Assembly (NCBI RefSeq): GCF_954871325.1
Contig: NC_088776.1
Coordinates: forward strand, 9,307,985-9,371,984
Direction: 5' to 3'
Length of the DNA: 64,000 nt
Source of the DNA: Gordionus sp. m RMFG-2023
Taxonomy: Eukaryota > Nematomorpha > Gordioida > Chordodea > Parachordodidae
The translations under genes were made by a program, and so were the position numbers. The notes beneath the pieces are model-generated. The model was not told the origin of the DNA. It searched no databases and was given only the letters and a program-made list of their open reading frames with translations. Below, in pieces: positions 23,468 to 34,683 of this stretch (position 1 is its first letter; every line of letters starts with the position of its first letter).

Positions 23468-24517
23468 GTAATATTAGTGTTGTTTATTATAATTCTTATT
23501 TTTTTCACTTAGAAAAAGCTAAATTTCTCAAACTAAAAATGAGAACGGTCAATTGTCAAAAGCATAGATTAAGTATAATAATTAATAACATAAACTATTT
23601 TGGGCTTTTTAAAAAAAAAAAATTTATAGTAAAATGAAAAATTTTATAAGGAGATAACGATCAAGGATATTATTGTAGAATTGAAAACAATTAAAGATCC
23701 GTTTAGAAAAACAGTAAATTATTTTAATTTTATAAATTATATCTTTCAAAAATATTAGAAACTTTATAAGTTACAGTTACTAGTTACATCCATAAAATGG
23801 TAATTCGTTACAGTTACCAGTTACATATTTAATAGATTTTTAGTTATTAAAGAGGTTTTTTTGCATTCTAATTTTTCCAAAGTGTCCGAAGGTGATTCCC
23901 TCCCCCCCCCCCCCCAATTTACTTTTTTATATAAAAACCTATCTTAGTTATAAATTTTAAATCTCCCGAAATAGCCCCGGTCTCCCTATTCCTTAACTTT
24001 TAATACATTATTTGATGAAAATTGAGATTTAATAGTATTCAATTAGATATAAAAATGAAATTTAAACATGAAGATTTTACGAAAACGAATATATACAATT
24101 ACGAAGATTATATGTATAGATTATTGAAATTTAAAAAGTTAAAAAATTACCATTTTTTTAAAAATTATTTTCGCAGGCAAATTTATCTTTTTTTGCACAG
24201 TCCAGGCCTAGAACCTGATTAAAAAAAAATGCTCAATAGAATGAGCCAAATATAATAGATAAAATCTTTTGGCGATATGTGAGAATTTTATATTGTATAA
24301 TTGTATTTTTATATTAAACAATACATCTTAAACTTATCTATAAGTCATGTGCTTTAATAAATTATTTAAGGATTGTTATAATGTGTTATGTAAAAAAAAA
24401 AATTATATTATGAGAAAAGGATCAAGTATCAAAATATAACTAGAGCTTCCTTATAAAACAATAAATATTCTTTTCTATTTAAAAACTTCAATATTTAAAT
24501 CTAAAAATTTAAAAAAA
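23468..24517. other. Spacer before copy F with a shared motif and homopolymer
   Basis: GATAACGATCAAGGA at 23653 matches the motif upstream of copy E at 18435. A run of about 15 C lies at 23901-23915. No gene is supported. Confidence 0.4.
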
Positions 24518-26940
24518 ATGACAAAATTTTTAAACTTTACCCTAATTTCTTTACTGTTTGGTTTATCTCTATTTTATTCAAGTGTTTCAGATGACAACTT
24601 AATCAATGATGCCCAGGGAATTTGGGAATCTTGGGGTTCTAGACTAAAAAGAAGTGCAAGTAATAAGTATTAAATGTATATATATATTTTATGTTCAAAT
24701 TAACACGACGATATAAAAAAGCTCATTTAATATAAAGTAAGTTTCAAATATTTATAAATTAACTTTGAACCAAGGACACACGAAACGGTGCAGTTTTGCA
24801 TTCATGTTCCATTTCCATTTCATTCAAAAAAATATTTATAAGTTTTTGAACTTGTTTCTTGAAAATTTTATTTCGATTTTGTTAGAATATAAAAATTTTA
24901 TTCATTAATTCTTAATTTATAATATATATCGATTATTACTACATCTAGGCAACATTATTTATAAACTTTATACGTTTTTAAAAAAACTTTCAAAAATAAT
25001 TAAGGCCATTTTTCGCTATTAGCCTATAAGTTTTACAAAAATCTTGACAACAAAATTCGGCTTACTACAAGAGAACCCAAGGAATTTTTAAATATATGTC
25101 AAATAATTCAAATAGAAATTATTAAATATTATTGAGTTCCTTTATGGGAACACAATTATGAAAGTGTATTTTTATTTTAGTATTCGTTCATGAACGCGTT
25201 CAAGTTCTTCAAAACTTTATGGATAAAATTTTTTTTCAAAAGCATTTCATAATGGTTTCATGAAATAAAAAGTAAATCTTTAACTTCATATAAAAGTTAA
25301 TTAATTATAAAATATTAAATTTATAATACTTTAAATTTTCTTCAACTAATAAACTAAAAAAAACTCGATAATCAAAATTTCAAATAATCACATTAAAAAT
25401 ATAAATTCTAAAAGATATTACATTAAATATTTTATATCTATGTAAATATTTAATGATTTTTACTTTATGCAACTATTATAATAATCGTAATAATTTAATT
25501 AGCCTATGAAATACAAATATTACAAATAAGTATATCTTTAAAATAGAATTTGAAGATTTTAAAACTATTATACTTTTTGGACACATTTAACATTTGACAA
25601 GGATAGAATTAGTTTATTGAATATATGATGTTACTGCATAGTATTTAATATATTTGTTTTATAGTGATGTAATCCATCTATTCTGAATTTCAAAATCAGA
25701 TGATGATTAAAGGCAACATTCATTCATTTACTCTAATCTAAAAAATATAAATAATAATATTCAAATTAATAACCAATACTATAAGACAGAAATAGTAGCT
25801 GGCTAAATAAACTCAAATGTGATAAAGTTTCCTTAAAAAATTTGGATAAAAAACGAAAACGCGTTCATTTTCAATGCGTTAATTTACACCATTAATAATA
25901 TGAATCAACATCTAAGCATCAATATTTATAAATACTTATGTGTTGTAAAACTTTCAAAAATAACTTAATAACAAAATTAAACGTTTAAATTTTACGAACC
26001 AAAATTAACGAATGTCAAATAAAATATTATGATCATCAAATATATAAAGCACCCTCTTGGTTAAAAGTCCATGTCCCCTCTTGATAATGTTAAACTAATT
26101 CATCTCAAAATATAATTTAGAAAAAAGGTTAATTATTTATTAAATTAATTTAAATTAATCTTAATTTATTTATTTAGCCACTTTTTATTACGATAGGTAA
26201 GGTATACACTCTTGCCATTTTATATATTGTAGTTCCTTAAACCAGAAAACACTATAAAAGAGATAAAAAAAAATATATATATAATATTTCAAAAAATATC
26301 AGATTCATTTTATTGGACTTAAAAATTATAACAAAATTATGGCTCGGTTTGCTTTTCACATAAAATATAAGTCTATTTTATTGACAATTATTTATTAACC
26401 ATAAGACAGACCCCATGTTTCCAAATCGCACTTAACACTTGCACTCTATATTATTTTTTTCAGTTTTAGATATCAAATTTCTTTGATATTTAAATTTTGG
26501 ACATAGCTTATTAAAAAATAATTGTTCTTTCTTGAATAGCTCCTCAATTAAGGCTATTGCGAATTAGTATAGGTTTAATTATATATAGATCTATTTTTCT
26601 GGCTGGGAAAAACGTTTTAGAGCTTAGATATAGTATAAACTGTCTATATGAATATGAGACGGTTGTCGCTAAATGTAATTCTAAGCCAAGATTATTTTTT
26701 ATTCTAATAATATTTGAGTTAGAAAAAAACGAAAAGAAAATTTTTAAATATTTAACTCTTGTTTTATAAAACTAATATAACCCCTTAGAGACTGATTGTC
26801 CATTGTGTGGGTTATATTGCCAATACGGACATGAGACGGGAGAGGGTATTTGCCCGCTATGCAAATGCAAACCTAAGCCAAGTAAATCAGTTTTATTTTT
26901 AATTAAAATAAGGTTTACATTTAAAATGAAGATTTACTAA
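24518..26940 (+). CDS. Antistasin-like peptide copy F, with dibasic propeptide
   Basis: Exon 1 (24518-24659) encodes signal MTKFLNFTLISLLFGLSLFY, then a propeptide rich in acidic and Trp residues that ends SRLKRSA, a likely KR processing site. It ends in phase 1 like its paralogues. The matching exon 2 starts at 26789: DCPLCGLYCQYGHETGEG, then ICPLCKCKPKP, an antistasin-like block C-x2-C-x3-C-x10-C-x2-C-x-C with the canonical Gly two after the third Cys. Joining them restores a Lys codon. The intron is about 2.1 kb, unlike the 41-50-base introns of the other copies. A good donor (AAGTAAAT) at 26882 could splice to a third exon; otherwise the frame runs to TAA at 26940. If exon 1 is instead read through, it stops within four codons. 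Confidence 0.65.
26641..26690 (+). pseudogene. Decayed duplicate of the copy-F cysteine exon
   Basis: About 170 bases before exon 2, AATATGAGACGGTTGTCGCT and TCTAAGCCAAG align with exon-2 ACATGAGACGGGAGAGGG... and CCTAAGCCAAG, with one gap. Most cysteine codons are lost. It suggests tandem duplication of the exon within the intron. Confidence 0.55.
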
Positions 26941-27204
26941 ATTTTCGATCATTTGGTCATCAACATGCTAAAATTTATATAATTTTAAGCTTTATGCTCA
27001 AATTTACTAAAATTTAAAAACTTTATTAATGTTTTAAAATACTAGAAAATATTTGAAACTAAATTTATAATGTAGGCGATAAAATTTCTTTATATCGTTA
27101 TTTTTTTCAGAGTTACATGCAAAACTTTTCAAATTAAAGCTTACTTTTTCAAAATATATTATTTTCCTAAATTTAATTATTTCTTTTTATAACAATATTT
27201 ACTC

Positions 27205-27300
27205 CTTATTTAAAAAATGTTTTTAATGTGCCATAATATTTCATCTCTCTCTATTTTATTAAAGTGTATTAGTATACAGATGCTGCTAGCACGACAACGT
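27205..27300 (+). pseudogene. Antistasin-like peptide, decayed copy G (signal exon)
   Basis: The 5' flank from TTACATGCAAAAC through TTTACTCCTTATTTAAAAAA aligns with units A and B. The signal exon remains only as AATATTTCATCTCTCTCTAT and AGTGTATTAGTATACAGATG, out of frame, and no cysteine exon follows. The unit's 3' flank (27310-27512) is recognisable and is interrupted by the Ginger-like transposon. Confidence 0.6.
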
Positions 27301-27515
27301 TATTCAAGAGAAACTTTTAAATTTGAGAAAACTTTAATTTAATTTTAATTATAAGAATTCTGGAAGAAATTTGAAACGGTATGTTATTATTCTATATTGT
27401 AAAATTTGAAATCAATTTTAGATTGTTGTTAATTTTAATTTATATATATACATGTATGTTTTTTTATATCATATAAATGATGTAAAACTTCCTTCCTTCT
27501 CTATAACAATATATA

Positions 27516-27585
27516 TGTCGTATTGGGATATGGAATCTCGTGGGATTCGGAATCCCAACGTGGGGATTCGAGATCTTGAATCCCC
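27516..27585. repeat. Left TIR of the Ginger-like element, containing two palindromes
   Basis: Within the TIR, 27542-27556 is GGGATTC-G-GAATCCC and 27562-27585 is GGGGATTC-GAGATCTT-GAATCCCC. Each can fold back on itself and each contains the same GGATTC/GAATCC core, so one TIR offers four core sites. These are probable transposase-binding repeats. Confidence 0.85.
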
Positions 27586-28138
27586 ACGTTTTTTTTGGAA
27601 TCTTTTTTTTAAATTAAAAAAAATATTTAAATATTTTAGCTTTATATAAAAATTTTAATATTTAGAGAATTTCTTAAGAATTTAATAAAATCTTTCTTTC
27701 TTTTCTTTCTTTCTTATTACTTTAAGTGATCTTTCTTTTCTTTCTTTCATTACTTTCCTAAAATTTTTTATTTTAATATTTGGAGAATTTCTTATGAATT
27801 TAATAATCATCTGTCTGTGTACATTTTAATACAATATTTCAATTTAATGAATAAAATTGACTCGTTTATTACTATATTTCGATATTTTTATTTTGTATAA
27901 ATTTCAATAATATATTTCAATTTATTTCGACAAAGGTTAAAAAAATCACTTAAACTTTAAAGATGGGGTATATTTTACCCCTAATAAATACAAAATTTAA
28001 GATTTTATGCTAATTTTCCTAAAATTGCTTAGATTTTAAGACTATATTTCAATTTAATGAATAAAATTGAATTGACCCATTAATACTATATTTATTTAAA
28101 ATAACATAAAAAAAACATTAAAAAAAAATAATATACCC

Positions 28139-28482
28139 GACTTAAGCAATAACTCATATTTTAATTTTTCTTTCTTTCTTATTACTTTCCTAAAATTTTT
28201 GAAAAAAATATTCACAAAAACAACAAAAAAAAATTGAAAAAACGAAAAAAAACAACTTTTTTTTAAATCTAGCTATTTTTTTATATAATAAAATTAAACT
28301 TAAACTCTGACTTAAGCAATAACCCATATTTTAATTTTTCTTTCTTTCTTATTACTTTCCTAAAATTTTTGAAAAAAAATATTCACAAAAACAACAAAAA
28401 AAAATTGGAAAAACGAAAAAAAACAACTTTTTTTTAAATCTAGCTATTTTTTTTTATATAATAAAAATAAACTTAAACTCTA
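28139..28482. repeat. 170-base tandem repeat, two copies, inside the transposon
   Basis: Copies start at 28139 and 28309 with GACTTAAGCAATAAC and include CTTTCTTTCTTATTACTTTC. They are nearly identical. The surrounding 27600-29230 has no coding capacity and is rich in (TTTC)n. Confidence 0.9.
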
Positions 28483-28698
28483 TTCATTTTTCCCTTTAAC
28501 CACCTTTTATCTTTAATAATTTATTTTATCATATAAATGTAATTTCATCAAAACTCATTTTTTTTAAAAAAAATCCCCGAGCACAGATTCGTGGTTCAGA
28601 CCCATAAATTTTAACTAATTTCTTATTGAACTTATTATAGATATAATATTGAATAGGCAACAAGCCAAGCGATACCTCGCGATGGAGATGCTATTATT

Positions 28699-28716
28699 GG
28701 GGGGGGGGGGGGGGGG
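28699..28716. repeat. 18-base G homopolymer
   Basis: Eighteen consecutive G, very unusual in this AT-rich context, lie within the Ginger-like element. It could form a G-quadruplex or reflect assembly noise. Confidence 0.95.
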
Positions 28717-29232
28717 TCAGGACTAATTTTATGTATCAAATACGCCTAATTCTACTATAAATATATTTTTATTTATTAAGAAATTTTTTTAATTTAATCT
28801 TAATTTTCTTTCTCCTGTTTTTATAAGTCAAACCCTTATTCGAAAAATATTTTTTTCTATTAAATTTGTTTTTATTTCTAAAATAAAATAATATACTTTT
28901 TTTGTCAATTTTTGCCGTCTAGTTTTTATTTTCTTTATTTGTTATATAATAAACTAATTAATATAAATTTTCAAAAAGGATAAAAATCATAAATATTTTA
29001 GCATGAATATATATTTTAAAAAAAATCGGAATTAAAAAATAAATTATTTATTACAACAATTATTTAATGATACATGACATTTAGTTGAACATTTAAGATT
29101 GTTCTTGTAATACCATTATTTGATGTCGAGGGTTCGTTAGAATCGAAAAAAACTAAATTTTTAAAAAAAATTAAAAATAAATAACATTATTTTTTACTAT
29201 TGGCCGCCCTTGTGTTGGAGAATCCTTCATCT

Positions 29233-30060
29233 TTAGAATATGAAAGAGATAAAAAATAAGTAATCAATATAAAAAACAATACCATTATCAGAACATGATG
29301 TTAAATCCATTTCATTTGTACTAGAGATTATTTCTTGGTTATGATCACGAGCGTAAAATACCTCGTAAGGTGTGCTTTTAATGAGTCTACTATAATTGTT
29401 ATTTATTTTAGAAACAATTTTGGGAAGCTGGTGGGCCCAGTCAGTTTTTTTAGTTTCCAGCATATACGCAGATATGCGCGTTTCCAAGGTAGAATTTGCT
29501 CTTTCGATGAGCCCGTTTGTCTCAGGGTGCCTAGGCCTGGAATGAATAATCATTATGGATGGAAACTCCGTATTTATCATCTCTGTAAATAAGTTATCTA
29601 AGAATAAGAATTAATTAGATATTTATAAATAATAAATTACTCTTAAATTCTCTACCATTGTCACTCTGCACAATTTTTGGAGGCCCAAATTGATAAAATA
29701 AGTTTCTTAAAATATCAACAATTCCTTCCGCTTTTTTTGACGGCAGAGCACTAGCGCATGTAAACTTGCTCAAATGATCTTTAAGGTGGAATATATATTT
29801 ATAGATACCATCTGGTGTAGATGACATATCAATTAAATCTATTTCCACCCGCCCCCAGACGGAATGGCTTACTAAAGGTTTTCCAACTGGCGCCTTTGGA
29901 AGATTTTTTTTTATAGAGCAGATTGGACAATTTTGGATATATTTTATAACGATCTTTTGAGGAATTGAAGCATATACGGATTCTATATTTTTAATTGTTG
30001 TGTTGACACCGGGATGATTATTGTCATTATGGTGGACTTTTAATATGGATTGAATATTGG
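29233..30060 (-). CDS. Integrase-type transposase of the Ginger-like element (KRBA2-like)
   Basis: The minus strand encodes, in order, an HHCC finger (HHNDNNHP ... NCPICSIKK), VEIDLIDMSSTPDG with the first catalytic Asp, LKDHLSKFTCASALPSKKAE, QSDNGREFK with the second Asp, and SRPRHPETNGLIERANSTLE with the catalytic Glu. Then follow WAHQLPKIVSKINNNYSRL and STPYEVFYARDH. This closely follows KRBA2/SCAND3-type cellular integrases. A 43-base GT-AG intron (29598-29640) between NGREFK and the next block keeps the frame. The annotated start region overlaps the TIR, and no domain is seen before the finger. The C-terminus after YARDH is less certain. Cut-and-paste integration of the element is the expected role. 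Confidence 0.8.
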
Positions 30061-30075
30061 ATATGATAATAATGG

Positions 30076-30145
30076 GGGGATTCAAGATCTCGAATCCCCA
30101 CGTTGGGATTCCGAATCCCACGAGATTCCATATCCCAATACGACA
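30076..30145. repeat. Right TIR of the Ginger-like element
   Basis: Exact reverse complement of 27516-27585, including both palindromes. It is followed by TATA and then a (TA)n run. Confidence 0.9.
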
Positions 30146-30221
30146 TATATATATATATATATATACTAATTTTGTTTCATCAAATCAATAAATATATTAA
30201 GGAATTTTTTAATAATAAAAA

Positions 30222-30295
30222 TTTAAAAGTTTCTAAAATGTATCGTAATGTTTTTACCGATAATCCTATCTCCGATCTAAATACAGATGCATAGT
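30222..30295 (+). pseudogene. Antistasin-like peptide, decayed copy H (signal exon)
   Basis: TTTCTAAAATGTATCGTAAT and GTTTTTACCGATAATCC align with the signal exon of copy D, and the preceding ATTAAGGAATTTTTTAATAA matches its 5' flank. The start codon and the end of the signal are lost. No cysteine exon follows nearby; the orphan exon at 34120 may once have been its partner. Confidence 0.6.
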
Positions 30296-31200
30296 CTAAA
30301 AGTGAATCTAGATACAGGTGCATCGTCTTATGTAAGGTGGGCATTAGTTTTGTTAAAAAGCCCAATTGGTCGATTTTTCAAAACAGCTCGATTAAGATTT
30401 TAGATAAAACAAGGTTATCTAATAATCAAGATTTGACAAATAGATGTCCAAGCATTTTTGCCAGCCCTTAGTAAAAATTTTTAGGCTTACATATTGTTAT
30501 TTTGACTATAATCCTAATCTGGCCGTTTTTTTAAAATCGACCCGAATCGGACTTTTTAACAACACTAGTCGGCATAATGCTTAATTTAGAATTCTATTGA
30601 TAATGAGCTAAAATATATATTGAGCTGTTATCACATCCATATACAAAATATAAATTAATAATGATTGCTAGATTTTAATAATACATATATAAAATATATA
30701 ATTAACTGATTACAAATAATTGTTTGATTTTCATGAGAAAATATTCTGAAAAATTGAATCATAACCATTCCCAAACTTCTACCGGTGCACCTGACGGCAG
30801 AGTGGTTGTTATTTTAATGAATAACAACTTTATATTGGGATAATCATTAAATATATTAAAATTCTCCGACATTAATTAAAAAAATTATTCAAAATTATTA
30901 AATTATTTGATTTCTTCCAAGATATTGTTTAGAATTATTGACCAAAAATTAAGTTATAAATTACAAATATAAATAAAATAAATTATAAAATAAAATTAAC
31001 CATGTTGTCACCATCCATTGCATAAAATAAAATTTGTCTTCCATTGCGTAAAATAAAATTGGTTGTCATGAATATGAATATTTATGGTCTTAAAGTAAAT
31101 AAAATTTTAAGAAGGTTATAAATTGATTAAAATATAATATAATCGTCAAAAAAAAAGTAGACGATTATTAATTAACTTTAAAAAAATATAGAATAGATAG
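30225..31200 (+). repeat. Segmental duplication (partner 37430-38225)
   Basis: Both begin with the decayed copy-D-like signal exon. They continue through GCTTAATTTAGAATTCTATT, CACATCCATATACAAAATAT, CACCTGACGGCAGAG, ACAACTTTATATTGGGATAA and CACCATCCATTGCATAAAAT, and run into the satellite-like repeats. They are about 7.2 kb apart in direct orientation. The MITE-like element at 30345-30550 is present only in this copy. Confidence 0.85.
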
Positions 31201-32450
31201 AGCCTCGTGAAGTTGGTGGAAAGATTGGAAGCACTAACGATGAATCATGTACCATTTTTTAGTGCTTCACTAGTGCTTTTTAGTGCTTTTTAGTGCTTTC
31301 AACTAGTAGCCAAAAATATGGGAAAAATAAGCAAAAATAAAAAAATATTTTGTAATCATATTTTGGCCAGCAAAATTATGGGACTATTAATGACGAAACT
31401 TTTATTATTCTTTAATGCATCGTTAGAGGTTAATTCTTTAATCAGTTTAGCCGAAAAAAATAAAAAAATAATTAACGAAGTAAACAAAAAAATTGGGGCA
31501 CGCCAAAACAAAACCTAGAGCAGGGAGACAATTATTATCGCTATTTTTTAATGCTTAATTAATAAATTCATATTTAGTAATTAATTTAGTAAAGTGCCTA
31601 ATATAAAAATAATTATTCGCTAAAAAAGTATTAAGAGGTTAAATTTTGGCTAGCGAATTTATGGAAGCAATATAGATGAAACTGGCTTTGTTAATATATA
31701 TTATTGCTTTATTCAGTTTGCCACAATTAAAATAAAAAAAGTAATTAAAGAGAAAATATATAAAAACAAATGGCGGCACACAAAATTATAGCACTGAACA
31801 GTCAGATCCAAAATTTTGTGCTTAATCATAAATTTAAAATCCGTAATTAATTTTGCTTAACCACTATATGAAAAAATAGTTATTCGCTTATGAAATGTTC
31901 TGAAGTCAAATTTTGGTTAGTAAAATTTTTAAGCACTTACGATATATTTATATCCTTTTATATGTTAGTGCTTTAATCAGTTTAGTAGCCAAGTTTAAAA
32001 TTAAAAAGTTATTAACGTAATAAAAAAAAAATGCCGGCAACCAAAATAAAAACTGGAGTAGTGATAGACATCCGAGGTAGACGAATATTTAGTGCTTGCT
32101 TAATATTTAAATTTCATTATTAATTAGTTTAAACGCTATGGAAAAAGAGTTATAAGCTAAATAAAATTTATTAGGTCAAACTTTGGTCAGAAACCTTTGG
32201 AAATAACTGACAATGAATTATATATCAATCTCTATGCTTCGTAGTAGAAATGTTAGCTTCAATCATTTAATAAAAGAAATTAAAATAAAAAAGATAAAAG
32301 AGTTAAATAAATTTACAATAAAATAACCGCACACCTCTATTAAAAGCATACCATAACTAAGCATCCGTGTTATGATATTATTTAATTTGTAATTGGTTAA
32401 ATTTTATGATTTGTCTGGTCCAGCGACTTATAAGAAAAGTTATAAGTAAC
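31190..32450. repeat. Satellite-like tandem array, period about 270-280 bases
   Basis: The block GGTCAAATTTTGGCCAGCAA (diverged) recurs at about 31361, 31643, 31911 and 32181. Each unit also has a TTTAGTGCTTCATTAGT-like part, AATCAGTTTAGTAGCC, and AAAACAAAACTAGAGCAG-like text. Short TTTAGTGC runs at 31259-31302 look like extra local expansion. The units are old and unequal. Further units lie at 33140-33545 and 38210-38990. Confidence 0.8.
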
Positions 32451-33139
32451 ATCTCTAAGTTTCAGAAAAAGTAAACGAACTTAAGAGAAATTATTAAAGT
32501 TTGAAATTTTAAAATATATTTTACTATTTTTAAATTTTTTGGAAATTTATATTCGTTTCAGAAGAAAAAGAAATTTAAGATCAACAATATATATATTGAA
32601 AACCTTAATATATTTTTATGAGGTGGCATAACGGATCTAAAAGAAAGTTATAATTATAAAGGGGTTACAACATTGTAACTTAAAAGTTGATAATATTATA
32701 TATATATGAGCATATTTATTTTTCTATATTTTCAAATTTAATTTAGAATGTATTAAGAAATAAAATAATTTTAGATACTATAACTCATTGATTGAAAAGA
32801 GTTTGAATCCGAATTAACTCAGGTAGGTCGTACTAAGACTCTCTCATACTCTGAATTTCGTAACTTTATTTACAACTTATTTTAGATTACTGGATTAGTA
32901 TCTAGACTCCATTTTAAAAAATTTTCCTAATTTTTATAAATATTCTTTACATAAACATAAATTATATAAAATTATAAATCTCCTTGGGGCGTAAGAATTC
33001 ATTCGTTTTTTTAAATTTTATTGTGATATTTATATTGAGAATACTTATAATACATATCATTGCCATTAATGAAAGGCTTATAATATGATAGCGAAGTTAT
33101 TACACTTAGCGGCGAAATCGATTCAAGTAAAATAATACT

Positions 33140-33545
33140 CTAGAATTCCATGAAGTTGACCAAACGATTGGAAGCGCTTACGATAAATTTTATGAAATTT
33201 TTAATTGCTTCATCAATGCTTCTTTTCAATTTGTATAGTGATTTAAGGAAAAAAAAGAAATTTTCACAAATTACAATAAATGTTAAATGAAAGCACCAAT
33301 TATAGAATATATATCATTTAGTGCTTGAGGTTAGTGCTTCGTTAGTAGAGGTTAGTGCTTCAATATATTTAGTAGCCAAAATTATGAATAAAATGTTATT
33401 TGAGAATAGAAAACTTATATAGAAAAATGGCGATATGAAACCAAAACAATAGAAACAATTAATATCCTGTTGCATCCATATTTGGTGCTTTATTTTACAA
33501 TTAGTTTGGTCAACCACTCTATTATAATTAGTTATAATCAAGAAA
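33140..33545. repeat. Diverged units of the 270-280-base repeat
   Basis: CGATTGGAAGCGCTTACGAT, TTTAGTGCTTGAGGTTAGTGC, ATATTTAGTAGCCAAAATTA and AGTTTGGTCAACCACTCTAT correspond to parts of the array unit. The 690 bases between this and the array (32450-33140) show no feature. Confidence 0.65.
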
Positions 33546-34119
33546 TTATATATTATTTATTACCCTAAGTTTATCAATTGTTTCCAAAAAACCATTTAGC
33601 ATTTCAATACTATCTTTCAGCTGAATATATTTATGTATCCAAAATATCAAAAAATGACGATAATATTACTTGGCATTTCAGAGATCCAAATATTTTTGCG
33701 TTGCTATTCCGGCCAAAAATAAATATTCCCTTCCGATTTCAAGTTTAGGAGTGTTTCAGAAAAATCCTTTAATTCATTTTTATTAATTATTAAATGTTGT
33801 TCATTAATCTTATAATTATAGTATTTATTGATTAACTTAACATATTCTCTAAAAGAGATTTCATATATTTGTGTGGTGGCAATTATTATATGTGAATTGA
33901 AAAACATCTTTCAACACTAATTTGATGATAGAATTTATCCATTTAAACTTTAGATAATTTTAAATTTAATTTATAAACATAATCTTAATCACTTGTATAA
34001 TATAATACTTAACAAGCAATGATATTGTTTTATACAGCAAACTGCTGTCAAAAGTAGAACTACATTATATAAATTCGGGCTCTAATTTCTGGGTAAATAT
34101 GTATATATTTTATTAATAG

Positions 34120-34205
34120 AGTGCCCAAATTACAAGATGGCCTGCCCTTTTGGATATGCGTAGGGGTGCACAATATGCCATACTAGTGAAAGAAAATTGG
34201 ATTAA
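34120..34205 (+). pseudogene. Orphan antistasin-like cysteine exon, copy J
   Basis: After an acceptor-like TATTAATAG the frame reads CPNYKMACPFGYA, an in-frame stop, then GCTICHTSERKLD before the final stop. The spacing and the CPFG / GC.IC pattern are those of the antistasin exon, but two of the six cysteines are gone and a stop interrupts it. No signal exon lies within 3 kb upstream except decayed copy H. A dead gene piece. Confidence 0.65.
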
Positions 34206-34458
34206 AAAATATATAGGAGAAAGAAGCAGTTTGATATTACACACCTCATTTATTATAAATGTTATTTTTACATTATTATGATTAATCTAAATTATTCCTT
34301 GTAATTGATTATTATATTATTTATTAATAAACTATAAACTATTTTTATAATTTAACAAATATTTTATATAATTTTATTTAGATTAAATTTAAGAAGGGAG
34401 GACCTAAGATGTATGGCCATAGGGGTTGACTTGCCTTCCCCTTATACATTATATTTAT

Positions 34459-34683
34459 CAGAGACCTGACCATTTGCACGACCTAACCCGGATTTTTTTT
34501 TAAAAAAAATATCGTTTAGGCCCGACACAATTTTTATTAATATAATTTTTTTTAGCTAATAATTGCGATATAATTAGGTTTTAAAATATATGTCCCAGGA
34601 TATTTAAAAAAATTTTTTAGGCCCGGCCTCGGTATAAAAATTAAAATACGGCCGTATGGCCGGGCCGGACATGCAGATCTCTG
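34459..34683. mobile_element. hAT-type MITE with CAGAGA(C/T)CTG ends and GGCCCGG motifs
   Basis: It starts CAGAGACCTGACCATTTGCA and ends ACATGCAGATCTCTG. The interior carries TTTAGGCCCGACAC, TAGGCCCGGCCTCGG and GGCCGGGCCGGAC. Its flanks ATATTTAT / ATATCTTT are consistent with a decayed 8-base duplication. It is related by end and interior motifs to elements at 51545, 55147 and 61105. Confidence 0.7.

Larger units (their letters stand above)
27516..30145 (-). mobile_element. Ginger-like DNA transposon with 70-base perfect TIRs and TATA target duplication
   Basis: The element begins TGTCGTATTGGG and ends CCCAATACGACA, with identical inverted 70-base ends (27516-27585 and 30076-30145) flanked by TATA on both sides (27512-27515, 30146-30149). 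The TG...CA ends, the 4-base duplication and an integrase gene instead of a classical transposase match Ginger DNA transposons. It carries one minus-strand integrase frame. It lies inside the peptide cluster, splitting unit 3' flank from a copy-D-like signal exon. The matching TIRs suggest recent activity, but the upstream part of the integrase is short. Confidence 0.8.

Noticed and set aside
23899-23916. Poly-C run considered as a structural element
   Set aside because: A plain homopolymer with no partner tract to support a defined structure.
24022-24222. 66-codon Lys/Phe/Tyr-rich open frame
   Set aside because: Residues reflect AT-rich codons only; no domain or splice signals.
31259-31302. 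TTTAGTGC repeats considered as a CRISPR-like array
   Set aside because: Units are contiguous with no spacers, and the context is eukaryotic satellite DNA.
33704-33907. Minus-strand open frame of 67 codons
   Set aside because: Looks mildly protein-like but has no family resemblance, neighbours or splice partners.
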